A stretch of 32,456 nucleotides of DNA. It comes from a virus. Shown piece by piece: positions 1-7,567 of the stretch. The notes below the pieces were generated by a model, which did not search any database, was not told the DNA's origin, and saw only the letters and a list, made by a program, of their open reading frames with translations. The position numbers and the translations under genes were made by a program. The stretch's first letter is position 1. Every line of letters starts with the position of its first letter. The stretch covers positions 1 through 32,456 of the IMG/VR virus record IMGVR_UViG_3300031539_000178; one strand, given 5' to 3'.

Positions 1-37
1 TAGAAACCATATTTGCAATTTGTCTAGTTTTGCTCAT
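1..37 (-). CDS. Partial 5' end of another tail-associated protein gene
   Basis: Only 12 codons are visible before the window edge: MSKTRQIANMVS. The ATG (35-37) sits 14 bases downstream of a TCTAAATA late-promoter box that overlaps the stop codon of the preceding gene. The MSK-[AT]-R opening matches that of the 588-residue repeat protein just upstream (MSKARGL...). Openings of this kind are familiar from tail-fibre-like proteins of marine T4-like phages. No good Shine-Dalgarno sequence is visible in the short leader. The function is inferred from this opening and from its place in the adhesion cluster; the body of the gene is outside the window. Confidence 0.55.
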   Translation of the reverse strand, partial: MSKTRQIANMVS

Positions 38-51
38 GAGATGTTTTTAAC

Positions 52-59
52 TATTTAGA
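52..59 (-). promoter_or_regulatory. Late promoter box TCTAAATA
   Basis: This minus-strand TCTAAATA resembles the T4 late -10 element TATAAATA, which is read by a gp55-type sigma factor. It overlaps the TAA stop of the 588-residue gene and lies 14 bases upstream of the ATG at 37. Confidence 0.7.
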
Positions 60-1821
60 AATTAATATCCATTTCAATAATTTTATCAGATCCTGCTCCT
101 AAGAAATGGAGTTTGTATCCATCGGGTGTATTAACAACACGAACCTCAGTAGGATCTGCTTCAAATGATGATGTATCTATTGCTGCTACAAATGTCAATG
201 TGCTAGTAACATCAAAGGGAGTTGAGAGTGTAAAATGTCCAATTGTATCAGTAGAATTTCCACAAGTAAATATACCTTTTCCATCAGGAGTAAAGTCAAA
301 ACCTTTTAATTGTGGATCTGATGAAGTAAGAGATGATGATACCCCATCATAAACCATCGCAGTTGAACCTCTACCTAAAACATATGGTACGGCAAGACTC
401 CACTGATATATCGTATCATCAGTTCCATCCAAAACATAACACTTTGTTCCATCAGGATTAAACCTAAATGATACTGGAAAGTCGCTGCCACGAGTTACCA
501 AATCTATACAACCATCAGAAAAACTTGATAACTCGTATGGAGTTGTTAACGGAATTGATACTGCTTTATCATATGAGGAAGAAAATCTATCCAGAAATGT
601 AATTGTAGTTCCATCACCATTAAATCTACAACCACTTGGAGTAGCAATGTAATTTGTTAAATAAGCGGATCCAATGGGAGTCTGGGCCCACTGGGTTGGT
701 GATAAATCAATTGATTCGTAGTTTGAAATTGTTGATGAATCAAATCCTGTGCTTAGGTTATATGCTTTGACTGCATCCGTATCATAATCAATAACTACCA
801 ACTTTGTTCCTGTGGGATTGAAATCAAAGTGTGATGGATTAGTTAATCCTAATGCTGTTCCCGAAACATAGGTTACTGTTGACGATAAATCAAATCCAGT
901 GCTTAAAGTCCATTCGTGAATTTTGTCACTACCATTGCCAATAACAAACATTTGTGTTCCATCAGCATTAAATCCTACATCATAGGGATTGGTCTCATAT
1001 GATGTAGTAGTGAAATTTGTTCCCTCAGTTATTGTTCCACTCGTAACATCATATGCATTTGACACACTATACTCAACAACTGCATCTGTACCATAGTTAA
1101 CTACAAAAAATTTGGTTCCATCATTATTCCACCGGAAACTATATGGAGTTGTAAGACCATCTCCACCAAGACTATACGCACCATCATATGAGACTGTTGC
1201 GACAGCATATGCAGTTGATAATGTAAATTGTTGAATATTGTTATCACCAAATCCAATTAAATAAAACTTCGTGCCATCATTATTAAATTCAAATCCTCTT
1301 ACACTTGCATCCGCACTACCTATACTAAAAATATTATCTAATCTTTTGTTTATTTGTTCATATCCAGGAACCAACCGATTCGCCAGATTATCGTTTGCAT
1401 TGGTTGTTAACGTCCACGGAGTTCCCATTGTGAACTGGTTTATACTATCAACAGTAGTTCCACCAAAATAAAGGTATCTTCCATTTGGAGATACTTCTAT
1501 ACACCAAGTAGCGGTATCGTAAGGTAAACAGGTAAAGGTAGCTTGCGTACTTGATCCTGATGTATTAAAAGGAGAGGTACACTCAATGTGTTTAATATAA
1601 TCACCATCATATGCGAGATACAAATGAAGTCCATCTGGTGACCAAGCAAATGAATATGGAAAACTTAATCCAGTGGTGTATAAGTTTGTTTGCTGCGATC
1701 CCACTTTCTTCAATCCTGCTTGGGATATAGCAGCAATTCTTACATTATCAACACTGTCATACATTCCAGAAGATCTTGATTCAAAATTCCCTCCTGTAAT
1801 AAGACCTCTTGCTTTTGACAT
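55..1821 (-). CDS. Repeat protein, probable beta-propeller tail adhesin (588 aa)
   Basis: I do not recognise a named T4 homologue. From about residue 50 to the end there are ten copies of a motif of the form F-x-F-N-x-D-G-T-K-x-[FY]-V-[IV], then about ten residues, D-x-[IV], aromatic, x-LST-x-[YF]-D. The D-G (or N-G/T-G) turns fall near residues 63, 113, 182, 234, 287, 337, 403, 457, 513 and 567, a period of 50-69. Such four-strand repeats are typical of WD40/YVTN-like beta-propellers. There is no signal peptide or membrane segment. The ATG overlaps the stop of the 119-residue gene as TAATG, which suggests coupled translation. Its place among fibre genes downstream of gp16, and its MSKAR opening shared with the next gene, suggest an outer tail or receptor-binding role. 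That role is inference; the repeat architecture is directly visible. Confidence 0.75.
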   Translation of the reverse strand: MSKARGLITGGNFESRSSGMYDSVDNVRIAAISQAGLKKVGSQQTNLYTTGLSFPYSFAWSPDGLHLYLAYDGDYIKHIECTSPFNTSGSSTQATFTCLPYDTATWCIEVSPNGRYLYFGGTTVDSINQFTMGTPWTLTTNANDNLANRLVPGYEQINKRLDNIFSIGSADASVRGFEFNNDGTKFYLIGFGDNNIQQFTLSTAYAVATVSYDGAYSLGGDGLTTPYSFRWNNDGTKFFVVNYGTDAVVEYSVSNAYDVTSGTITEGTNFTTTSYETNPYDVGFNADGTQMFVIGNGSDKIHEWTLSTGFDLSSTVTYVSGTALGLTNPSHFDFNPTGTKLVVIDYDTDAVKAYNLSTGFDSSTISNYESIDLSPTQWAQTPIGSAYLTNYIATPSGCRFNGDGTTITFLDRFSSSYDKAVSIPLTTPYELSSFSDGCIDLVTRGSDFPVSFRFNPDGTKCYVLDGTDDTIYQWSLAVPYVLGRGSTAMVYDGVSSSLTSSDPQLKGFDFTPDGKGIFTCGNSTDTIGHFTLSTPFDVTSTLTFVAAIDTSSFEADPTEVRVVNTPDGYKLHFLGAGSDKIIEMDINF

Positions 1822-2180
1822 TATGAAATATCCTCATACCCAATAACAAGTTCAAGATCACTTGCTGCTGATGCAACTGCACGAATAGAGTCACCTTCTT
1901 CTAAGTAAAAATATGTATCCTTTGCACACAAAATTTGAGTTGCTTTTGCTGGAACAGAAATTACCTTCGCAATATATCTATCTGTTGAACCGTCGTAAAT
2001 ACTGACACTAATATCAGCAGAATTTGTGCCATCAACATTTGCACAAAGAATACTATTAATTTTTAATACCTTACCACTAGAAGAAGCATTGCTCAATGCA
2101 GCAGCAATAGATGCAGTCACAGCATATCTTGCAGTCTTTCCAGTAATTGTTGTTGGACTTTTTAAGTTTGGTGCAGCCAT
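1821..2180 (-). CDS. Small conserved virion-type protein (119 aa)
   Basis: It begins MAAPNLKSPTTITGKTARYA and ends LELVIGYEDIS. The sequence looks all-beta, with alternating hydrophobic strands such as KVLKINSILCANVDGTNSAD, DISVSIYDGS and YIAKVISVPA. The T-I-T-G-K-T, N-V-D-G-T-N and Y-L-E-E-G-D-S-I-R segments resemble short proteins that recur next to tail genes in marine T4-like phages; no function is known to me. The start is well supported: a TCTAAATA late box, then AGGGAGA as Shine-Dalgarno, 7 bases, then ATG. It overlaps the 588-residue gene by one base. A small tail or fibre accessory or decoration protein is the best guess, with low certainty on function. Confidence 0.68.
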   Translation of the reverse strand: MAAPNLKSPTTITGKTARYAVTASIAAALSNASSSGKVLKINSILCANVDGTNSADISVSIYDGSTDRYIAKVISVPAKATQILCAKDTYFYLEEGDSIRAVASAASDLELVIGYEDIS

Positions 2181-2198
2181 GTTTTTATCTCCCTGTTA

Positions 2199-2206
2199 TA
2201 TTTAGA
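2199..2206 (-). promoter_or_regulatory. Late promoter box TCTAAATA with strong SD downstream
   Basis: The minus-strand TCTAAATA overlaps the TAA stop of the 1,167-residue fibre gene. It is followed by TAAC, then AGGGAGA (Shine-Dalgarno), and then the ATG of the 119-residue gene at 2180. This is the clearest promoter-plus-RBS arrangement in the window. Confidence 0.78.
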
Positions 2207-5200
2207 ATATCATTCCCATGATTACTGGATCTGGTCCTGAACCTCCACCTCCAGAAGCAGAAATTGTAGTTCCACTAATACTTAAATTAGTACCTACAGT
2301 AAGATAAGTCAACTTGCCTTCAGAATCATCCCAAAATACTATTTTATCTGCACCAGCATCATCAGCACTAATTGCTCCAGAAGATACGGATAGAATATCA
2401 GCAGCATTAGATGTAATACTAACAGTATCTCCTCCTCCTCCTCCAGAGATAGCAACTTCGCTAATACCAGTTATTCTACCATTAGCATCTACTACAATCT
2501 GAGCAACATTAGATGCATCACCATAAGTTGCAGCAGAAGCACCAGTCAATCCCGTTAAATTTGCTGCAGAACCAGTGAATGATGTTGCAGTTACAACACC
2601 AGTGACATTAATACCACCTGTTCCGGTTATAAACTTACTATTAAGATCTAAGTTTCCACCTAACTGTGGAGTAGTGTCTTCTACTACATTTTTAAGGAAT
2701 GTGCTTGCTAACTTACCATCGGCAATAGAACCAGCAAGTTGGTCATTAGTTATGGTTCCGGTTAAAGATGATGTTGGATAGTTAGTAGCATCAGAAAGAT
2801 TAAATGCCGGTGTCGCATCAGTGTCACCTAAGTTAAGTGTTACACCACCAATAGCAATACTAGAGTTTGTTAGTGCTCCATTAGGAATTGAAGTTAATGA
2901 TGCACCAGAACCAGAGAAAGTAGTGGCAGTTACAACACCCGATGAATTGATGTGCCTAACAGACGTAATATCATCAAAATCTGTTTCGATGTTACCAACG
3001 GCAAACTTAGTGCCTGCCGACATTGATGTTGTTCCAACACCAAATGCATAGTTTGTCAACCAAGCATCAGTAGCAAGTCCAGTAAAAGCACCAGACTCAA
3101 ACCACATAATCTTTTTATATGTGATCGGGAGAGTTTCACCGGCACCAATAAGATTTACTAGAGGAGTTCCTTCTGTTGATGCAATAGCAATACCACCATG
3201 ACTTGCTGTAGTGTCATTTGAAACATCATTGCCATTAGAATCAGTTCTAAATCCAAGGATAAGATCTGCGTCACTAATCTTTAAAGTTTCCGCAAATATT
3301 GTTGCAGAAGTGCCTCCAATTGTTATATTCCCAGTAACATTTAAATTGCGATTAACTTGTAAATCAGTTGCAACAGTAACTGTTGTTCCCGGAAGTGTTG
3401 GGTTATTTGGAATCGAAATTACAGGTGTTGAACCTTCTCCTGTCCCACTACTTACTGTTATTTGATTTCCGGTTCCACTAATGGACTCAACATAATCACC
3501 AGTAGTGTCACCACCAAGAGCAACACTATTAGGTTGGATTGTTGCCGCTAAAGATACATTACCAGTACCATCAAAACTAATCTGAGAAGCAACAACATCT
3601 CCGGTTAATTCAAATGTTCTTGCGGTTGCTAATGATGTTGCCGTATCCGCATTACCAGTTACATTACCAACAAAAGAAGTAGCAGTTACGACACCAGTAA
3701 CATTGACTCCACCTGTTCCGGTTATAAACTTACTATTAAGATCTAAGTTTCCACCAAGTTGTGGTGTTGTATCACCTACAATTTCTGTAGTAATACCAGT
3801 AAGACTAGTATAAGGATAAGCAGTAGCATCAGAAAGATTAAATGCCGGTGTTGCATCAGAACCACCAAGACTTAGTTCTACTCCACCATAAGATACTGAT
3901 GAGTTATCTAATGCACCATTAGGAACTGATGTTAAATTAGCACCAGAACCACTGAAAGTAGTAGCAGTTACAACACCAGTAACATTAATACCATCAGCAT
4001 TAATAGTAACTCCAGAACCAACAGCGGCAGAAGTAAATGTTGGTGTAGAAGTAAATGTAATAGTAGCACCGACACCAGATGCAGTGGCAGTTAAATTATC
4101 ACCAACAATATTAATATCTCGAACACTATTTGAAGTGCCAACAACAGATCCCTCTTCTCTGACGGTTATACCACTTATACCATCACCACCACCACCACCA
4201 CCACCACCTAAAGCAGTACTGGAAATACCTACCCACTTAGATCCATCATAAATTAAAAGTTTATTAGTTCCTGTTGTCTGATCAAAACTAACATCGTCAA
4301 GATCTTTGATGAATCCTGCTCCACCACCACCCATCGTTGAGAGTTGAGTAGTAATCCTATTAATGAAAAGTCTGTAGTGATTTGATAGATCATCAAGAGT
4401 TGCAAACTTCTGATCAAGAGGTGTTAATGGATCAGTTTGTCCTCCTGCCTTTTCTTTTACTGATGGTGGTTCATTAAGAAGATAATTTTCCTTTAATATT
4501 TTTTGATCTTTCTTAATTAAAGATGATAGTTCGTTTAATTCTTTTAGACCACTTTTAAGTGAGGATATGTCTCCTTTAATAGATGAAATATCTTCATCAT
4601 AATACTTTACTTCAGGAAGTGTATCAACAGTTTCTTTGAGTTCATTGAAGAATTTCAGAATAGACTCATCGGCCTTAACACTCTGCTCGTCAATTTTCTC
4701 AATTTGTTTCTCAAGAGACTGTTTAAGTTTATTCTGTTCGCTGAGGATAGACTTCTTTAATTTTTTATCATCATCTTTAAATGTATTACGAAGTTCCCAA
4801 ATTCTAATTGAAGTTTCTTTAATTTCTTGATATATTTTATCCTTAGTTTGTGTAATCCTATCGTTTGTTAGATCAAGATTTTCATTAAGATTTTTTACAT
4901 CAACTTTGAATTCAAATTCTTTAACTTCAATAGACTCATTAATTGCACTAACTTCACGATCAATCTTGTCTTTGATTAAATCAATATGCCCCTGTACTTT
5001 ATTGAAATCATCATCAATGAGACTGAAGGTTTTACCAATCCAAGAGAAGTCTGGAACCTCCTGAACTTTCTGAATCCAGTCAGGAAAGGTAGGTATATCT
5101 TGATTTACCTGTTCAATTCTCAATTTTAAAGATTTTAGGTCTTCTTCATAGTATTTTACCTCTGGAAGATTGTTGATTTCTTCCTTAATATCCGTAATTT

Positions 5201-5705
5201 TATCATAAATTATATTAATATCGTGGTCATAGTACTTGACCGTAGGGATTTTTAACTCAATTTCAGATAATTTATCCCCAAATTCTTCATTTTGAATACT
5301 TAGAACATTAATTTTTTCACTTTTTGCATAATCTTGTTGAATTTGTGAAATTTTATCACAAATTTCCTCTAATTGTTCATCATAATACCTAATCTCAGGT
5401 ATTTTTGGGATATCTTTTCTTACATCATTGACCAAACGGATCAATTCTGACCATTCTTGAGACTGAACCACTTCCAGAAATGACTCACCATTCTCATCTT
5501 CTATGGTTTGAGTCTCTTCTTCAATAATATTTTGATTTGATTCTGAAATATAATCTTCTACTGATGGAAGTTGTTGCCTTTCTTCTATAAAATCTTTATA
5601 TGAGGGTAAGTTACTATCCTCCAGATAATCGTTTATTGATGGCAGATCCTCTTTGTTAGACATTCTATCAGTAATAATACTTTGGGATTTCTCTCCCTGA
5701 TACAT
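2202..5705 (-). CDS. Coiled-coil tail-fibre-like protein (1,167 aa; start possibly at 5663)
   Basis: Residues 21-55 carry three LPS-x-x-[DE]-[YF]-[LI] repeats. Residues about 80-410 are charged and helical, with a long predicted coiled coil punctuated by four [IL]-P-x-[IV]-[RK]-Y-Y-[DE] motifs (at about 102, 153, 180 and 363). Glycine runs at 459-463 and 500-507 flank a small domain. The C-terminal half is beta-rich fibre repeat of the VTGVVTAT-[TS]-F type, with two related blocks near 573-680 and 919-1045. It ends G4-S-G-P-D-P-V-I-M-G-M-I-F. The layout (helical shaft base, then beta fibre) fits a trimeric fibre or fibre adaptor of marine T4-like phages. Start problem: the first ATG directly abuts a GATAAATA late box, so a transcript from that box could not include it. 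The ATG at codon 15 (5663, MSNKEDLPS) is then the better start, although the AGGGAGA further upstream is about 28 bases away from it. Confidence 0.8.
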   Translation of the reverse strand: MYQGEKSQSIITDRMSNKEDLPSINDYLEDSNLPSYKDFIEERQQLPSVEDYISESNQNIIEEETQTIEDENGESFLEVVQSQEWSELIRLVNDVRKDIPKIPEIRYYDEQLEEICDKISQIQQDYAKSEKINVLSIQNEEFGDKLSEIELKIPTVKYYDHDINIIYDKITDIKEEINNLPEVKYYEEDLKSLKLRIEQVNQDIPTFPDWIQKVQEVPDFSWIGKTFSLIDDDFNKVQGHIDLIKDKIDREVSAINESIEVKEFEFKVDVKNLNENLDLTNDRITQTKDKIYQEIKETSIRIWELRNTFKDDDKKLKKSILSEQNKLKQSLEKQIEKIDEQSVKADESILKFFNELKETVDTLPEVKYYDEDISSIKGDISSLKSGLKELNELSSLIKKDQKILKENYLLNEPPSVKEKAGGQTDPLTPLDQKFATLDDLSNHYRLFINRITTQLSTMGGGGAGFIKDLDDVSFDQTTGTNKLLIYDGSKWVGISSTALGGGGGGGGDGISGITVREEGSVVGTSNSVRDINIVGDNLTATASGVGATITFTSTPTFTSAAVGSGVTINADGINVTGVVTATTFSGSGANLTSVPNGALDNSSVSYGGVELSLGGSDATPAFNLSDATAYPYTSLTGITTEIVGDTTPQLGGNLDLNSKFITGTGGVNVTGVVTATSFVGNVTGNADTATSLATARTFELTGDVVASQISFDGTGNVSLAATIQPNSVALGGDTTGDYVESISGTGNQITVSSGTGEGSTPVISIPNNPTLPGTTVTVATDLQVNRNLNVTGNITIGGTSATIFAETLKISDADLILGFRTDSNGNDVSNDTTASHGGIAIASTEGTPLVNLIGAGETLPITYKKIMWFESGAFTGLATDAWLTNYAFGVGTTSMSAGTKFAVGNIETDFDDITSVRHINSSGVVTATTFSGSGASLTSIPNGALTNSSIAIGGVTLNLGDTDATPAFNLSDATNYPTSSLTGTITNDQLAGSIADGKLASTFLKNVVEDTTPQLGGNLDLNSKFITGTGGINVTGVVTATSFTGSAANLTGLTGASAATYGDASNVAQIVVDANGRITGISEVAISGGGGGDTVSITSNAADILSVSSGAISADDAGADKIVFWDDSEGKLTYLTVGTNLSISGTTISASGGGGSGPDPVIMGMIF
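2614..2660. repeat. 47-base direct repeat, copy 1
   Basis: This stretch is identical by eye to 3709-3755, in the same orientation and 1,095 bases away, inside the fibre gene. It encodes the QLGGNLDLNSKFITGTGG segment of a fibre repeat block. Confidence 0.85.
3709..3755. repeat. 47-base direct repeat, copy 2
   Basis: This is the second exact copy of the segment at 2614-2660. The similarity continues imperfectly on both sides, which shows a duplicated fibre module. The 1,095-base spacing is a multiple of three, so recombination between the copies would keep the reading frame. Confidence 0.85.
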
Positions 5706-5713
5706 TATTTATC
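5706..5713 (-). promoter_or_regulatory. Late promoter box GATAAATA abutting the first ATG
   Basis: The minus-strand GATAAATA ends immediately before the ATG at 5705. By T4 rules transcription would begin about six bases further on, inside the annotated frame. This argues for translation starting downstream, at 5663. The box lies in the 45-base gap after the 111-residue gene. Confidence 0.68.
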
Positions 5714-5750
5714 AGTATTACTATTCTCTGTAATCTAACAATGTTTTGTT

Positions 5751-6086
5751 TTAAGTGGAAATACCTGCTGTCACTATAGCAGAACCTTCAACCATTCTTG
5801 TTACTGCTCCAGTAGAGGAGGTCAAAACAACATCATATTGATATCTTCCTGGTGACAGCTTTGTGGTAACAGGTGCTGTCATTGCAATAGAGACTTTTGA
5901 TGTTATGGTATTAATACCGACAGCAAAATTGTAAATGATTGGTGAGTCTGGATATTTTTTTAACTTGGATATCCCAGTAAATCCTACAAGATTAGAAAGA
6001 GATCCATCAGAATTAGTAGAAGTGAAAACTTCACTAAAATCTGCCCCTTGTGGGATGACAATGTTAATTGCAGGAGTGGCAGCCAT
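5751..6086 (-). CDS. Small beta-rich virion protein of unknown function (111 aa)
   Basis: It begins MAATPAINIVIPQGADFSEV and contains a P-G-R-Y-x-Y-D-V-V motif near residues 79-87, followed by M-V-E-G-S-A-I-V-T. The I-x-Q-G-[AD]-x-F opening, the central LKK segment and the PGRYxYDV motif give the overall pattern of small beta-sandwich domains found in phage baseplate and tail proteins (BppU N-domain-like). That comparison is by pattern only. It has its own GATAAATA late box 16 bases upstream of the ATG, overlapping the gp16 stop. It occupies the place directly after gp16 where T4 has gene 17. A tail or fibre accessory role is likely but unproven. Confidence 0.65.
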   Translation of the reverse strand: MAATPAINIVIPQGADFSEVFTSTNSDGSLSNLVGFTGISKLKKYPDSPIIYNFAVGINTITSKVSIAMTAPVTTKLSPGRYQYDVVLTSSTGAVTRMVEGSAIVTAGIST

Positions 6087-6101
6087 TTCTTATCTTTTTA
6101 G

Positions 6102-6530
6102 TTATTTATCTTGACTGTTTTGTTTCAACAGTTTTTGTAACTCGGCGGTAGAACCAATGAACAATGCATTATTGACAGTTGTTGGACCCTTAAGGTCTTT
6201 TTCCTCACTTACATCTTTTAATTTCTGTTGAAGTGTAAGTAACTTATCTGTTGCATCTGCTACGTTCTTGATCAACTGACCAGCAACTTCATATGCTCTT
6301 GGCATCTCACTTTCTTGAGCAAGTTCTAAGATACCATTGATAGCCTCCTGTCCCTTTTCAATAATAGAATATAAATTACCTCTGGTGTATTCGTAGTCTT
6401 TTTTAATATCTTCGGAACGAGAGGTTATCTTTTCAATCTTTTTTTCCACAACCGTCTCTACTGGTGTAGTTTCTATTTCTGTGGAAGAAACATCAAAAGT
6501 TTGGTCTAATTCATCATACTTTTTAGTCAT
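6102..6530 (-). CDS. gp16: Terminase small subunit (gp16)
   Basis: In T4, gp16 recognises viral DNA and regulates the large terminase gp17, which cuts the DNA and pumps it into the prohead. This 142-residue protein has the T4 gp16 layout: an acidic variable N-terminus (1-40), a central helical hairpin from about D45-Y46-E47 through E110 (DYEYTRGNL...QESEMPRAYEVAGQLIKNV... LLTLQQKLKDV), and a C-terminal N-A-L-F-I-G-S-T-A-E-L-Q motif at 121-132. T4 gp16 has a corresponding ATVFMGSPTEL. T4 gp16 is 164 residues, so the size fits. It starts 9 bases after the gp15 stop, which implies co-translation, and it follows gp13-14-15 as in T4. The large subunit is not the next gene. Confidence 0.93.
   Translation of the reverse strand: MTKKYDELDQTFDVSSTEIETTPVETVVEKKIEKITSRSEDIKKDYEYTRGNLYSIIEKGQEAINGILELAQESEMPRAYEVAGQLIKNVADATDKLLTLQQKLKDVSEEKDLKGPTTVNNALFIGSTAELQKLLKQNSQDK
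6103..6110 (-). promoter_or_regulatory. Late promoter box GATAAATA
   Basis: The minus-strand GATAAATA is built from the last codons and TAA stop of gp16. It lies 16 bases before the ATG of the 111-residue gene at 6086. Confidence 0.72.
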
Positions 6531-6539
6531 GGATTATTC

Positions 6540-7538
6540 TCAAAAAACATTACCATCGAAACCAAAGTTGTCACCGATTTCAATCAGAGAATTATCTGCT
6601 GCAGTAATCTTACCAACTTTTGAACCTAGTAGATGGTTCTCAAGTGGTGTTTCATCTTGAGCCCTATCAACGATAAGTTTATTACCACTCTTGGATTTAA
6701 TATACATCGACTCTTTGTCGATCATAATATAAGATCTAACTGGAATATTTGTTGCATCGTCAACTTCGATGACGCCATCATTAAGATCAACATTTGTTGA
6801 CAATAGGGTTACAACGTCTCCGTCATAATTTTTGGTTGCTCTAGGAGTAACTTGATAAGTAAGATCTCTCTCTGCAGCCCTAGAACCTTTAGAACCGGCA
6901 ATATAACCAACAGAAACCTTATCAATGATTTCGCTACTAACATCCTTCACAGGGCCGTACACGTATGTCTTAGCAGTAAATGTCAGTGTATATACAAGAG
7001 CTCTTCTGGTATCAAAATTTCCCTCATAATCATCCTCCATCTGAATGGTATCAAGGTTGACTGGAACATACTTAACTTCATTCAAGTTACCTAAAAACTT
7101 GATGGGAAGTGAATATGCAGGTTGGAAGTATGGTAAGATTTGTTCGACAATCTGTAACATATCATCATTCAACTTTGTCATAATCGAAAGCTGAACTGTC
7201 ATATTATATGGAACTGGAACGTAGGTTCTCTTTATAGAACCATCTGGTGTTTCAGTTACGATTGTTTGTGTTTGAGTTACTTTTCTACTTGGGTCATATT
7301 CAAGATTAGTGAATTCAAAGGACATTCTTGGAAGAGTAACCTGAACTGGACGATTCAGATTTGCCTCTTGTTCCATTCTTGCAAGAAACTTTTGAGTGGG
7401 CCCATAAGCAAGAGGAACTTGGATGACACTAAAAGTATCATTATCTCCATCTTTATGACGAACCTCTATCCCATTAAAAAGAGTTCCGAATCCAATAATG
7501 ACGGATCGAAAGACTTCATTGTAAAAATACTCAAACAT
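6540..7538 (-). CDS. gp15: Tail sheath stabiliser and completion protein (gp15)
   Basis: T4 gp15 forms a hexameric ring that caps the tail tube and sheath and joins tail to neck. This 332-residue protein begins MFEYFYNEVFRSVIIGFGTL and has the family features V-P-L-A-Y-G-P-x-x-K-F-L-A-R (41-54), L-P-R-M-S-F-E (69-75), the Y-D-P-x-R-K segment (81-86) and T-L-x-F-T-A-K-T-Y-V-Y-G-P-V (184-197). T4 gp15 is 272 residues. The excess is a C-terminal extension from about 235, containing an M-I-D-K-E-S...V-D-R-A...H-L-L-G-S-K-V module also seen in the baseplate giants here. It has its own late box at 7560-7567 and an AGCAGGATA Shine-Dalgarno region directly before the ATG. It lies between gp14 and gp16, as in T4. 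Confidence 0.93.
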   Translation of the reverse strand: MFEYFYNEVFRSVIIGFGTLFNGIEVRHKDGDNDTFSVIQVPLAYGPTQKFLARMEQEANLNRPVQVTLPRMSFEFTNLEYDPSRKVTQTQTIVTETPDGSIKRTYVPVPYNMTVQLSIMTKLNDDMLQIVEQILPYFQPAYSLPIKFLGNLNEVKYVPVNLDTIQMEDDYEGNFDTRRALVYTLTFTAKTYVYGPVKDVSSEIIDKVSVGYIAGSKGSRAAERDLTYQVTPRATKNYDGDVVTLLSTNVDLNDGVIEVDDATNIPVRSYIMIDKESMYIKSKSGNKLIVDRAQDETPLENHLLGSKVGKITAADNSLIEIGDNFGFDGNVF

Positions 7539-7559
7539 TATCCTGCTCTATATTATAAC

Positions 7560-7567
7560 TATTTAGA
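7560..7567 (-). promoter_or_regulatory. Late promoter box TCTAAATA
   Basis: The minus-strand TCTAAATA directly follows the gp14 TAA stop. It is 21 bases upstream of the gp15 ATG (7538), with GCAGGA between as ribosome-binding sequence. Confidence 0.74.

Noticed and set aside
4184-4209. CCA trinucleotide run, possibly a phase-variation tract
   Set aside because: It encodes a glycine linker; trinucleotide length change would not shift frame, so no switching is implied.
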